54,313 nt of DNA from Nocardia cerradoensis NBRC 101014 (GCF_000308535.1 NZ_BAFW01000386.1:1-54313), one strand, 5' to 3'. Positions 25,901-33,947 are shown, numbered from the stretch's first letter. Translations and numbers: made by a program. The notes: generated from the sequence alone by a model not told the origin.

Positions 25901-27384
25901 TCGGGCTCGGCGTCCGGCTCGTCCGGGGTGGTGAGCGCGTCCTCGACGTCTTCGAGCAAGTCGAGGAACTCGTCCATCGACGACAGCCGCTTGCTCGGCT
26001 GATACGCCGTCGCGGTCGCGACGAGCAGATCGATATCGGGCGCCAAGTTGTCGACCAGTGCACTGGGCCGCAGATCCTTGCCGGCCTCGAACTGGGCCAG
26101 CAGCTCGGCCTGACTGCCCGCCGGCGGCTTGCCGGTCACCAGCAGATAGGTCAGCATTCCGAGCCCGTAGACATCCATCGCGATCGGATCGGGGGCGACC
26201 GCCTGCAACTCGGGAGCCAGGTACACATCGGCAGACGAACCCAGATGCTGTGCCGACAGCGCTGTGGGGGCATGTCTGGTCATGGTGGCGCCCGTGCCCT
26301 GGGAGCGCTGGGTCGCGGTCTGCCAGTCCGAAATCTGGAGTCGCGGATTGCTCCACCGCTGCGCGTCACCACTACCCGGCCGCGGCAGGACGTGAATCGA
26401 TCGTGCGGCCAGCGCGCGATGGAACAGCCGGGCACCATGCGCGGACCGCAGAGTTTCCGCGAGCTGGCGGACCAGTTCGATCCGATCGGACAGGTCGAGC
26501 AGGTGTCCGAAGCGCAGCAGATATTCGTCCAGATGCAGGGTCTCGGGGTGGTACCGGAAGATCAGGGCCGGGCCGGCGGAATGGCCGGACGGGTCGAACA
26601 GTTCCAGGCGCACCACACCGGGGTGGGTGAAGCGGCGTAGCACCGACGCCTCACGGCGGGCGGCATCATCGACCGAACGGCGCTGCGCTTCATCAGCGCC
26701 GCGCTCGCGCAAGTAGATGCGCACCCGCGCGGGCTCGCGTAGCTCGGTGTGAGTGCCCAGATAGTCCTGCCAGGTGGCACCCGCATCGAACGGTTTACGT
26801 TCCAAACGGTAAGGGCCGACCGTGAATTCGGCGTCGCTGCGCCGGATTCCGATCTGCTCGAGCGCGTGCTTGATCGACTTCGAGCGCTGCACGTCGATGC
26901 GGTGCCGGGCATCGCGCACCGGGCGCTCGAGTCGGTCGATCAGCTCGCGCACCGTGTGCGTGTTCGCGCGATCGCCCTCCGGCAGCTCGAACCGCAGGTT
27001 CGGATTGGTCAGACAGACGGCGTTGCCGACAAAGACCCGCACCCCGTGAGATGCGAGCAGCCCGGCAAGCTCCTTGCTCTTCTGATTGGCCAGATGCAGG
27101 GGGCTGCGGTGATACCGGGTTCCGCCGCGCTGGAGTTCCTGTACCCAGTCACCGTTGCGGCTGTGTAGCCGGCCGCTCCAATCTTTCAACTCGATTAGAT
27201 GCACACCGTTGGGTGCGACGACCAGCAGGTCGACCTCGCGGATATGCCCGGTCGAGGCGGTGAAGGTGAAATTCGACCACGCGAGCCACGGATCGACATC
27301 CGGCAACTGCGTCCGGATCGCTTCCAGCCCCCGGCGCTCGTGCTCGAAGCTCGACTCGGTGACGGCCGTCCACCGACTCTCCAT
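22912..27384 (-). CDS. pglW: BREX-2 NERD/kinase protein PglW
   Basis: A 1490-residue multidomain protein. Residues about 10-120 form a NERD nuclease-related domain (REVDLLVVAPNGVHLIELKD). Residues about 190-480 are a degenerate kinase in which HRA replaces HRD and SDW replaces DFG. Residues about 507-800 form an apparently active Ser/Thr kinase: LGTGSTS loop, Lys547, HRDIKPDN at 650-657, and DFS at 674-676. A helix-hairpin-helix or RNA polymerase alpha-tail-like segment follows near 880-930. PglW is the kinase of type 2 BREX. The ATG at 27384 has AGGA upstream, and the gene heads the pglW-pglX block. Confidence 0.92.
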   Translation of the reverse strand: MESRWTAVTESSFEHERRGLEAIRTQLPDVDPWLAWSNFTFTASTGHIREVDLLVVAPNGVHLIELKDWSGRLHSRNGDWVQELQRGGTRYHRSPLHLANQKSKELAGLLASHGVRVFVGNAVCLTNPNLRFELPEGDRANTHTVRELIDRLERPVRDARHRIDVQRSKSIKHALEQIGIRRSDAEFTVGPYRLERKPFDAGATWQDYLGTHTELREPARVRIYLRERGADEAQRRSVDDAARREASVLRRFTHPGVVRLELFDPSGHSAGPALIFRYHPETLHLDEYLLRFGHLLDLSDRIELVRQLAETLRSAHGARLFHRALAARSIHVLPRPGSGDAQRWSNPRLQISDWQTATQRSQGTGATMTRHAPTALSAQHLGSSADVYLAPELQAVAPDPIAMDVYGLGMLTYLLVTGKPPAGSQAELLAQFEAGKDLRPSALVDNLAPDIDLLVATATAYQPSKRLSSMDEFLDLLEDVEDALTTPDEPDAEPDKDPLEAVPGDVLAGRWLVRRRLGTGSTSRALLVRDLQTEDKQRGTKAYVVLKIALAPERTEVLEREAAVLRGIRRHSGVINLVDPGMIMLAGRTALVLEYVGNEQGLDNNTDGRTEETVARELRDNGRLQLGRLETYSDYLFGAVDFLEGEGVWHRDIKPDNIAIRVRPNRTRELVLIDFSLAGYPAKHADAGTDGYLDPFIGTLLRSSYDAHAERYALAVTLHEMASGELPRWGDGSVLPRQLDAKEFPYPQVAAEAFDAAVREDLVAFFRKALHRDVAQRFPELKPMRDAWRKIFLDMSRSVPSRPLSDHPVVDDVDDTTPEQQRLLIAEQATRDTHLSQAGLTAASEQFLYGLGVTTVGELLDYGRTRLINAPGLGVRARREIQERVKEWAKRLGKQEPAPLTPEARKEAKAEISAARAESTAGLMRTLSLDTLAARFVPELNKDESNSDKVNAVARLLRIPGSGDLPELDMWPTQTAVAQSLDLDVGPVGRLLRAQRQLWKKDPAVQNLRTQVLELLEGFGRVAAATEVADALVTRLGTRLLDRNDRRALGLAAVRVITEVEQFVPDEAAILVAQKREKGLDPVVVLALEVGDDTDPDTPGARALTNYALKLGEAADVLARHESVPTAAVVLERLVTVERPPGRSTIDERRLVQLAAASSRTAAVTPRLEIYPRDLPLERAIRLTQAGLYVPSDLPREKQAGLRAETVFERILARFPELVIAGSDRKLPTPELTKALCDAGFDLVVATNADTREPRYIPKHLDRASSYTAHTPRWSTATTSQFADTYSDDPDLAKAARAEELLAGAAIREGFRVLTCPTAPPHSTPDAIRELRDRFGANPISVTALFLANMHDLVPPGRKPTWSTILRADIAESGSKAALKFSEYARTAWGRVEKELGASIRTDGPLLLHDTLLFARYDAMGVLARLAERSRRGAGTLWLLCPQADPSRPPHLGPTAVPYQSALNEWIPLPQSWTSNKHRAPATTESGAQQ

Positions 27385-27685
27385 ACGCGCGCAGTCCTGT
27401 TCTCGTCGTCAACCAGCCACCGACCCCCCACCACGGCGGTAGGTTCGTGACGCCCACGGCTGCCGAATGCCTACCGACCGGACGAAGAGCCGCCGGTCCG
27501 TTCTCGCCTGTGGTCGCAACATTAGCGCTTGCACATCGTCGAGAATCGGGGACGGCGGTCGTCCGGCCGGTCGGAATCTCCGACGCGGGTGATCGCAGTG
27601 GTGGATCGTCGGTGAGGGCGAATATGTTTCGGGGGTTGGGTGCTCGATGGCGGGGCATGCGTGGCTAATCGGTCGAATTTGCTCG

Positions 27686-27776
27686 GTGTCGGGGCGGACG
27701 CGTGGGGGTACCGCCCCGGCATCGATCGCCCGGTCAGTGAGACCGTCGCGCCGCCGGAGAACAGGGAGTCGGCCTC
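27686..27776 (-). pseudogene. Relic of DUF4352-like gene 3' end
   Basis: About 90 bp that match 28339-28430 closely. In translation it still reads DSLFSGGATVSL, against DSMFSGGATVSL at the end of the intact gene, followed by the same terminator-like hairpin sequence. About four bases are missing at the former stop codon. It begins directly after the stop of the PASTA-like gene, so the neighbouring gene order arose by tandem duplication or by insertion into a duplicated copy. Confidence 0.6.
27690..27718 (-). terminator. Hairpin after PASTA-like gene
   Basis: CGGGGCGG (27690-27697) pairs perfectly with CCGCCCCG (27711-27718) across a 13-base loop, about 60 bp downstream of the PASTA-like gene. 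It is the duplicated counterpart of the hairpin at 28342-28371. Confidence 0.45.
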
Positions 27777-27778
27777 GG

Positions 27779-28216
27779 TCAGGAGCAATCTCCCGGTTCG
27801 CCCTTCTTCACCACCGACAGGACGGCGTCGCCCTCACCGATCGGGACGCCGGGGGCAGGGGTCTGTGCAACCACAACCCAGTTGCGGTCGAGTACCTGCA
27901 TTCGGCCGGCTCCGGTCGCATCCCTGCTTCGAGAGAAGAACACTCCGGCTTTTTGGATGAGGTTCTGTGCGGCCTGCAAATTCATGCACACCACATTCGG
28001 CATCGGCACCGTCGCGGCTTGCGTTGCCGTCGGCGCGCTCGAGGGTGCCAGTGCCTGGGGTGCTTCGGTCGACGGTGCCGGCTGGGTCGTCGTCGGCACC
28101 GGGACAGTTGTCTTCGTGTCGGCGATTTTCGGCTGCGTGGTCGACGTTTCCGTGGCTCCGCATGCGGTTGCTGCCCCGATGGCAGCGATAGCGAGGTATG
28201 TAGCGATTCTCTTCAT
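27779..28216 (-). CDS. PASTA-like lipoprotein
   Basis: A 145-residue exported protein. Residues 1-20 form a signal peptide (MKRIATYLAIAAIGAATAC) ending at a lipobox Cys, followed by a Thr/Pro/Ala-rich linker and a C-terminal PASTA-like domain of about 70 residues (VPMPNVVCMNLQAAQNLIQK, later VVVAQTPAPGVPIGEGD). PASTA domains bind peptidoglycan fragments or act as cell-wall spacers. The ATG at 28216 has AAAGGA at good spacing. It lies downstream of the DUF4352-like gene in the exported-protein operon. Confidence 0.7.
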   Translation of the reverse strand: MKRIATYLAIAAIGAATACGATETSTTQPKIADTKTTVPVPTTTQPAPSTEAPQALAPSSAPTATQAATVPMPNVVCMNLQAAQNLIQKAGVFFSRSRDATGAGRMQVLDRNWVVVAQTPAPGVPIGEGDAVLSVVKKGEPGDCS

Positions 28217-28341
28217 CCATGGTCCTTTGGGCGCGAAGTGTGTCTCGAGTCGCCAAAATGTCGGTGAGGGGGTGCGGCGTGTTAGCTGCACATCGGAAAA
28301 GACGCGATGGGGATGACGCGCGTGAGGCTGCGTGCTCGGTA

Positions 28342-28371
28342 CCGGGGCGGGCGCGTGGGTGCTCGCCCCGG
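28342..28371 (-). terminator. Hairpin after DUF4352-like gene
   Basis: CCGGGGCG (28342-28349) pairs perfectly with CGCCCCGG (28364-28371) around a 14-base loop, 15 bp past the stop. It lacks a T-run but is positioned as a terminator or attenuator before the PASTA-like gene. Confidence 0.45.
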
Positions 28372-28385
28372 CGCCGATCACCCGG

Positions 28386-29009
28386 TCAGCGCAGCGAAAC
28401 CGTTGCGCCGCCGGAGAACATGGAGTCGTGCAGGACGATCCGGTCCGGTTGAGAATCGGCTGGCAGATCGAAGACGACCTTCGCGGTAATCGTGTTGCCC
28501 GGGTTGATGTTTGCGTACATGCTCGTGTCGGCTTCCAGGTTGATCGCGGCCGCGGTGTCGTTGCTGAACTTGCGGTCCTGGGTGTCGTAGAGGTCCTGGT
28601 TGCCGGGGGAGAAGCCGTACGGCACCTTCGAGGTGTTGAGTACGGTCATCGTGACGATCGTGTACGCGCCCTGGGCGGTGCGGTGCAGGTAGGGGTTGTC
28701 GCCCACTTCCTTGATGCCGGTCTGCACGTCGGTGACGACGAATTCGAATTTGCCGTCGCGAACCGGAGTGTTGATGCCCGGCGGCGGGGCCTTCGTGGCA
28801 GGTCCCGCCGCGTTGCCGGCGGCAGTGGTCGTGCCGTGTTGGGAGCCGGCCGAATCCTTACCGCTGATGCCGGCGAGGCATCCGCCGACACCGCACAGCA
28901 GCACGATGCCGACCACCACGATCAGTAATGCCTTCGGCAACTTGGACTTCTTCTGCTGCACCACGTACTGCGGCGGCACCTGCGGGTACGGTCCGGGCTG
29001 GTAGGTCAT
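28386..29009 (-). CDS. DUF4352-like membrane-anchored protein
   Basis: A 207-residue protein. A short cytoplasmic Pro/Gln-rich and Lys-containing stretch precedes one transmembrane helix (about 24-46), then a linker, then an immunoglobulin-like beta domain (KFEFVVTDVQTGIKEVG, then AYTIVTMTVLNTSKVPYGFS) typical of DUF4352 proteins exposed outside the membrane. The function is unknown. The ATG at 29009 has AGGA seven bases upstream. A copy of its 3' end lies after the next gene. Confidence 0.75.
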   Translation of the reverse strand: MTYQPGPYPQVPPQYVVQQKKSKLPKALLIVVVGIVLLCGVGGCLAGISGKDSAGSQHGTTTAAGNAAGPATKAPPPGINTPVRDGKFEFVVTDVQTGIKEVGDNPYLHRTAQGAYTIVTMTVLNTSKVPYGFSPGNQDLYDTQDRKFSNDTAAAINLEADTSMYANINPGNTITAKVVFDLPADSQPDRIVLHDSMFSGGATVSLR

Positions 29010-29096
29010 GCGGCGGTCCTATTCGGGAGTCCAGGTGCAGCCTTCGACAAAGCCTTGTACAACATGGTTTCAACTCCTGAGTAGTGCCGATGAGGA

Positions 29097-29465
29097 TCAG
29101 AGTTCGTACTGCGGGCAGTACGCCTCGATGGCGGCATCGAGGAAGATGTACGGGTACTTCACGGCGCCGCGGGACTTCTCGGCGATGAGGATCTGGTTGT
29201 GCGCCGAATTGCCGTAGGCCCGAAGCCAATTGCATTCGGCCTGGGCGAGACGGATCGACGCGTCCTGGCCGCTGCAGGTGTCGTCGTCTTCGGCATAGTC
29301 GCGCAGGAAGCGCCGGTCGGCGGAGCTGCGAGGCCCGCAGCTGCTCCCACTGGATCCGGAGGCGGAACCCGTGTCCGGCGTTGCGGAGGAGGCCGGTGCG
29401 GCGGCGGTGAGCACGGCGGCGGTGGCGCCGGCGGCGAGCAGGGACGAGATGATGCGGGCGTTCAT
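29097..29465 (-). CDS. DUF732-like secreted protein
   Basis: A 122-residue protein with a signal peptide (residues 1-28, cleavage likely after ASSA), then a Ser/Gly-rich linker and a mature helical domain with paired cysteines (AECNWLRAYGNS and IEAYCPQYEL), the pattern of actinobacterial DUF732 proteins. It is probably disulfide-bonded and wall-associated; the function is unknown. AGGAAG precedes the ATG by five bases. Confidence 0.7.
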   Translation of the reverse strand: MNARIISSLLAAGATAAVLTAAAPASSATPDTGSASGSSGSSCGPRSSADRRFLRDYAEDDDTCSGQDASIRLAQAECNWLRAYGNSAHNQILIAEKSRGAVKYPYIFLDAAIEAYCPQYEL

Positions 29466-29567
29466 GATGCTTCCTGACGGTGAATTCGGCTGAGGCCGTG
29501 ATGGTTCGGACGGCGGCCGGGTTCGGCCGTCGCCTGAGGCGGATGTGGATCTCGGACAGAGGCAGCG

Positions 29568-29981
29568 TCAGCTGTTGTCCGCAAGCAGGTAGTGGATCAA
29601 CCAGATCGGCGCCCACAGCCCGCATGTGATCAGCGTGAGTACCAAGTGCAATCCGTGGGGGAAGGAGCGTTTGACGACGACCTGGCCCATGCCGGGGTGG
29701 AATTGCTGCACCATCAGCATCGGCGGGACAGGTTGCGAAACACCTTGGGGTACAGAGGTGTATGGGAGGCCGAGAGCGAGCGGATCGAGCTGTTTGCTCG
29801 GCGGATATGGCATCGGCTGTGCCGGGGGATGGTGAGGGTGGTACTCGACGAGATCTCCGGCGCTCGGGGGATAGGGAGGCATCTCCACCGGCGGATAGGC
29901 ATTTTCCCGAGCCGATAGCCGTGCAGTCGGTGGGTTGCCGGGTTCCCGGACGTCGGCCGGTCTGTCGGGTTCTTGATTCAT
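29568..29981 (-). CDS. Proline-rich small membrane protein
   Basis: A 137-residue protein with a long Pro/Tyr-rich N-terminal half and one C-terminal hydrophobic segment (LVLTLITCGLWAPIWLIHYL, about residues 113-134). This tail with its CGLW signature recurs in small actinobacterial proteins. The ATG at 29981 has AGGA at good spacing; an upstream ATG at 30134 lacks one. It is the first gene of the exported-protein group, about 150 bp from the promoter at 30135-30163. Confidence 0.65.
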   Translation of the reverse strand: MNQEPDRPADVREPGNPPTARLSARENAYPPVEMPPYPPSAGDLVEYHPHHPPAQPMPYPPSKQLDPLALGLPYTSVPQGVSQPVPPMLMVQQFHPGMGQVVVKRSFPHGLHLVLTLITCGLWAPIWLIHYLLADNS

Positions 29982-30134
29982 ATCGAAGTCCTGGTGCCGG
30001 GCGCCCGGCGATCCGGACGGCGTGTGTCGCATGGCTGGTGGGTGCCGCCTGGTTGCGGGATCCCGGATGTCTGAGTGCGCAGTTCCCCAGCGGCCGGCAG
30101 TTGGTTTCAACGTTCGTTCCTGACAATGATGCAA

Positions 30135-30163
30135 ACAGTAGAATAGGCTGAAAACATTGTCAA
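30135..30163 (-). promoter_or_regulatory. Sigma-70-type promoter for exported-protein group
   Basis: On the minus strand a perfect -35 TTGACA (30158-30163) is followed after 17 bases by TACTGT (30135-30140) as -10. It points to the genes ending at 27779. The divergent inverted repeat GACAATG (30122-30128) and CATTGTC (30155-30161) brackets it and could be an operator shared with the methylase module. Confidence 0.55.
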
Positions 30164-30232
30164 TGATGGTTTGGAGATTGATTTTTGCTCAACCGTCCCG
30201 CAGGGTGTGAGCAGATCCGCGAGAGGAGGGGT

Positions 30233-32212
30233 ATGCCGAAGCCCGTATCGAAGGTGAGTGCTGCGGAGATCTCGCGGCTCGCCGGCGTCACCCGTGCCAC
30301 CGTCAGCAACTGGCGGCGCCGTCACGACGACTTCCCCGATCCGATCGCCGGTAACGAGACCCGGCCGCTGTTCGATCTGCACGCGGTGCGTAAGTGGCTG
30401 GCGGAGCACAACATCGAAGCCGCGCAGTCTCCCGACGCCGAACTGCGAACACTGGTGCGGTCCCGGGCGACGCCTGACGCGATCACCCGGGTGATGCAGA
30501 CGCTGCGTCGTGAGGGGGACGAATGGTCGGCGCCGGGCGCGGACGATCCGGAGCTCGCCGCCGAGATCGCCTCGGCGCTGCAACTGGCCGAGACCGCCGA
30601 CGGCATTCGCACCGCACTCGACATCCTGTCCGAACGTGCGATGGACGACGCAGCCTCGACCGGTGTGTACGTCACGCCGGTCGCCGTGGCGTCGACGATG
30701 GCAGCGTTGACGCGTTCGGCGACCACCCCGAACGTTCACAGTGTGTTCGACCCTGCCTGCGGCAGTGGGTCGCTTCTGCTGGCGGCGGCCCACGAAGGCG
30801 CCCGCGAACTGTACGGACAGGATGTGGTGCCGGTCCAGGCGGAACGTGCGCGACTACTGATCGAGGCGGAAACAACGGTCGAACCAGAGGTCCGGGCCGG
30901 CGACAGCCTGACGTCCGACGCGTTTTCCGGCGTGCGAGTCGATGCGGTGCTGTGTAATCCGCCCTACGGCCTGCGCGATTGGGGCTCCGGCGAACTCGCT
31001 TTCGACACCCGCTGGGACTACGGACTGCCGCCGCGCGGCGAGCCCGAACTGGCCTGGGTACAACACGCGATCGCCCATCTGCGGCCAGGAGGGATCGCGG
31101 TGCTGTTACTGCCGCCCTCGGTCGCGACGCGGGCGGCCGGACGCAAGATCCGGTCCAATTTGGTGCGGACCGGCGCTTTGCGTGCCGTGATCGGTTTGGC
31201 GCCCGGAGTTGCCCAGCCCCGGCACGTCGGCTTGCAAATCTGGGTGGTGCGTCGACCCGAACCCGATGTGGCGGTGCCCGATTCGATGCTGTTCATCGAC
31301 ACCACCGGGGTCGCGGTGCGCACCGACGGTGACCGTGCGGACCGGGACACCGTGGTCGAGATGTGGCGCACCTTCGACAGCGAAAAACCGGACTCCGCAG
31401 CGGAATCCGGGATTTCGGCCGTGGTCCGGTTGGTCGATCTGCTCGACGATGAAGTCGATCTCACGCCCGCCCGATATGTGCGGTCGGCGCTGGATTCGAG
31501 CGCCATATCGGAGCAAGTCGCCACCTCGCTCGACGAATTGAGCAGAGCAGCTTCGGAGTTGGACACGGCTGTGACGACCGTGCCTGCCTGGTCGGAATCC
31601 ACCGGAAAGTCGTGGCGCTTCGTTACCGTCGCGCATCTGGCCACCCATGGTCAGTTGCAGTGGTTTCGGGCCGCACCGCAAGGAACCGAGTCGCCGGTCG
31701 GTGACCGTCGGCGGGTGCTGACCGCTCTGGACGTCGCCACGGGAAACCGTGCCTCGGGCACCGTGGACATGGTGCCGGCCGATCCTGTCGAGGTGCACGA
31801 GGGCGATGTGCTCATGCCGGCGGTGCGCGGTGACCGCCGCGGCGGCCGCAGCGCTCGGGTCGCCACATCGGAGGACGCCGGCGCCGTGCTGGGTCCCCAT
31901 GTGCACGCGCTGCGCGTCGACCGCGACCGTCTCGATCCATGGTTCCTGGCAGGTTTCCTCACCGGCGCGGAAAACATCTCGGCCACAAGAACATCCACGG
32001 TGCGATTCGACGCGAGCCGCCTGCGCATACCCGTACTCTCGCTGGACGAACAGCGCCGATACGGCACCTTGTTCCGGCAACTGTTCCTGCTGCGCAGCGC
32101 TGCCCGCCGGGCATCCGACGCCGCCGAAGAAGCCGCCGAACTCATCACCACCGGGCTCACTGCAGCCGCCCTCGAACCGGGTACGGGGCTCGGACAGGGG
32201 CGCGACCTGTGA
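30233..32212 (+). CDS. HTH/N6-adenine DNA methylase/specificity fusion
   Basis: A 659-residue protein with three parts. Residues 8-58 are a MerR/AlpA-like helix-turn-helix (AEISRLAGVTRATVSNWRRR). Residues 140-400 are an HsdM-like N6-adenine methylase with DPACGSG (173-179) and NPPY (242-245). Residues about 450-645 resemble a type I specificity half-subunit (DRLDPWFLAGFLTG, then LDEQRRYGTLFRQLFLLRSA). No restriction subunit is encoded nearby. GGAGG precedes the ATG closely. The TGA overlaps the GTG of the next gene, so M and S parts are made together. Role: DNA modification, possibly as part of a kinase-linked defence. Confidence 0.8.
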   Translation: MPKPVSKVSAAEISRLAGVTRATVSNWRRRHDDFPDPIAGNETRPLFDLHAVRKWLAEHNIEAAQSPDAELRTLVRSRATPDAITRVMQTLRREGDEWSAPGADDPELAAEIASALQLAETADGIRTALDILSERAMDDAASTGVYVTPVAVASTMAALTRSATTPNVHSVFDPACGSGSLLLAAAHEGARELYGQDVVPVQAERARLLIEAETTVEPEVRAGDSLTSDAFSGVRVDAVLCNPPYGLRDWGSGELAFDTRWDYGLPPRGEPELAWVQHAIAHLRPGGIAVLLLPPSVATRAAGRKIRSNLVRTGALRAVIGLAPGVAQPRHVGLQIWVVRRPEPDVAVPDSMLFIDTTGVAVRTDGDRADRDTVVEMWRTFDSEKPDSAAESGISAVVRLVDLLDDEVDLTPARYVRSALDSSAISEQVATSLDELSRAASELDTAVTTVPAWSESTGKSWRFVTVAHLATHGQLQWFRAAPQGTESPVGDRRRVLTALDVATGNRASGTVDMVPADPVEVHEGDVLMPAVRGDRRGGRSARVATSEDAGAVLGPHVHALRVDRDRLDPWFLAGFLTGAENISATRTSTVRFDASRLRIPVLSLDEQRRYGTLFRQLFLLRSAARRASDAAEEAAELITTGLTAAALEPGTGLGQGRDL

Positions 32213-32844
32213 AAGATCCAGCCGCACACGAATACTCGGAGCTGCGGACGGCGCTACTCGAACACCCCGTTGTGGCACCACCGCCCCTCGCCACCGAAAC
32301 CGTTGCGCACGAAACCATTTCGGTGGAAGACCTGGTGGCGGCCGATGCTCTGAGCGTGTACGAGGCGCCACCCACGGTCGGCCTCGGCGACGGGAACGTG
32401 CCGATGTTGTCCGCGAAAGACGTTCGTCTGCGGCGGGCCGCGTCGCGAACGGGTGATGGTTCGGTAGCGGGTGCTGTCGTTGTCAGTGCCGGGGACGTCG
32501 CGGTCGTGATGGGCGCGGAGCCCGCCGTCCACGTCTGTGTCGAAGACGGGGTACTGCTGGGAGCCGGAATCCATTTGGTGCGCGGCCAGGCGACGATCAT
32601 CGACCCCGATTTTCTCGCTGGAGTTCTGCTGGCCGCGGTCGAAGACGGACCCCTCGACCTGTATCGGGTACCGGTGCCGCGGGTGCCGCTCGCCGAACAA
32701 CGTCGTATCGGGGCCGCATTCCGGCAACTGTGGGAGATGGAGGAGGCGTGGCAGCGTCGGCGCGGCACGATCGAGCAGTTGGTAGGAACCGGTGTCCGGG
32801 GCTTGGCGTCGGGCGAGCTGCGACCGGCTACCGTCGACGAGTAA
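32209..32844 (+). CDS. Type I specificity-like protein
   Basis: A 211-residue protein that resembles a single target-recognition half of HsdS: DLVAADALSVYEAPP, then AGDVAVVMG and a C-terminal conserved-region-like segment VPLAEQRRIGAAFRQLWEME ending in a coiled coil. Similarity to the C-terminus of the preceding methylase (PxxxLxEQRRxGxxFRQL) suggests two half-specificity units read one bipartite site. It begins at a GTG overlapping the methylase stop (GTGA). Function is inferred from this similarity and the coupling. Confidence 0.7.
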   Translation: MKDPAAHEYSELRTALLEHPVVAPPPLATETVAHETISVEDLVAADALSVYEAPPTVGLGDGNVPMLSAKDVRLRRAASRTGDGSVAGAVVVSAGDVAVVMGAEPAVHVCVEDGVLLGAGIHLVRGQATIIDPDFLAGVLLAAVEDGPLDLYRVPVPRVPLAEQRRIGAAFRQLWEMEEAWQRRRGTIEQLVGTGVRGLASGELRPATVDE

Positions 32845-32882
32845 GTTGACGTGTCCGCTGTTCAGTATTCACGGAGGTAGCG

Positions 32883-33947
32883 GTGGAACGACCGCAGATC
32901 GACGGCGGCCGGTACGAATTGGTCCGGGAGATCGGCGCCGGTGGGATGGGGCAGGTCTTCGAGGGGTACGACAGCCACCTCAAACGCCGGATCGCGGTGA
33001 AACTCACCCACGCCAATCTCGACCAGGACCCCAACTGGACGAAGCGATTTCTGCGCGAAGCCGAACTGATGGCCCAGCTCAGCCATCCCGGAATGCCCGC
33101 GATCCACGACGCCGGCATTTCACCGGGACCGCCCGAACGTCCTTATCTGGTCATGGAATTCATCGAAGGCGTGACCCTGGACGAACTGCTCGCCCGCCGG
33201 GGGCCGCTTCCGGTCGGAGTGGTGGCGGCGCTCGGAGCACAGGCGGCTGCGGTATTGGCGGCGACGCATCGCAATCGGATCTACCACCGCGATCTGAAGC
33301 CGTCCAACCTGATGCTGTGCGCCGACGGGACGGTGAAAGTGCTCGATTTCGGCCTCGCCGTCACCACCGACACCGATATGACGCGCTACACCAACACCGG
33401 AAACACTCTCGGCACACCGGCATTCATGGCTCCGGAGCAGGTCGAAGGGCGAGCGGTGGTGGCGCAAACCGACCTGTATGCCCTCGGGCTGGTGCTGCAC
33501 GAGCTACTCACCGGTGACCGGGTGATGACCGGCAGCTCGCCATACGTGGTGTGGCAGAACCAAGTTCACTCGGCGCCGGCAGAAATTCGCCGCGAACGAC
33601 CAGAGGTTCCGGTCGATATGGCGCGGTTGATCATGAGCATGCTCGCCAAGTCGCCCGATCGTCGGCCGGAGGATGCGGTGACCGTGCATACGGTGCTGAT
33701 GCGGCACGGGAACGGGATCGGCGAACTGCCGGAAGTGGGTGATTTCCATGGTCCGGCACGGATGTACGCGGAAGCGGTGAGCGCGGCCGTCGCGTCGCCG
33801 ACGGTCATGGCGTCGACCAAGATCATCGCTTCCGAGGAGAAAGTGGCTCCGCCCCCGCGTAGTTCGGATTCAGCCGCTCCGATATCGAGCGGGCTATCCG
33901 TCGTGCACGCGACCTCGCCGCGGAATCTCGCTATACACCGGCGATAG
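32883..33947 (+). CDS. Ser/Thr protein kinase (frameshifted before TPR tail)
   Basis: A 354-residue soluble Hanks-type kinase. Motifs are GAGGMGQV (18-25), Lys40, HRDLKPSN (135-142), DFG (155-157) and APE in the activation segment, so it should be active. No transmembrane helix or PASTA domain is present. GGAGG precedes the GTG start. After about residue 325 the frame loses similarity to anything ordered, while another frame continues with the helical sequence SDIERAIRRARDLAAESRY. The kinase and the following TPR-like frame were therefore probably one gene, broken near 33863-33900. It follows the specificity gene by 38 bp. Confidence 0.85.
   Translation: MERPQIDGGRYELVREIGAGGMGQVFEGYDSHLKRRIAVKLTHANLDQDPNWTKRFLREAELMAQLSHPGMPAIHDAGISPGPPERPYLVMEFIEGVTLDELLARRGPLPVGVVAALGAQAAAVLAATHRNRIYHRDLKPSNLMLCADGTVKVLDFGLAVTTDTDMTRYTNTGNTLGTPAFMAPEQVEGRAVVAQTDLYALGLVLHELLTGDRVMTGSSPYVVWQNQVHSAPAEIRRERPEVPVDMARLIMSMLAKSPDRRPEDAVTVHTVLMRHGNGIGELPEVGDFHGPARMYAEAVSAAVASPTVMASTKIIASEEKVAPPPRSSDSAAPISSGLSVVHATSPRNLAIHRR

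Larger units (their letters stand above)
27385..27778. other. Gap upstream of pglW with gene-end relic
   Basis: No intact gene is supported. The part next to 27384 should hold the pglW promoter, but no clear -35/-10 pair is visible. The distal part (27686-27776) is a diverged copy of the 3' end and terminator region of the DUF4352-like gene, described separately. Confidence 0.5.

Noticed and set aside
24883..26640. 585-residue open frame on the plus strand inside pglW
   Set aside because: Runs antisense to the kinase gene; no motif or ribosome site, and long antisense frames are common in GC-rich DNA.
30185..30232. Upstream extension of the methylase fusion
   Set aside because: The ATG at 30233 has GGAGG at correct spacing; the upstream start is unsupported.
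30233..32844. Complete type I restriction system
   Set aside because: No HsdR-like helicase-nuclease is encoded in the window; the module ends in a kinase instead.
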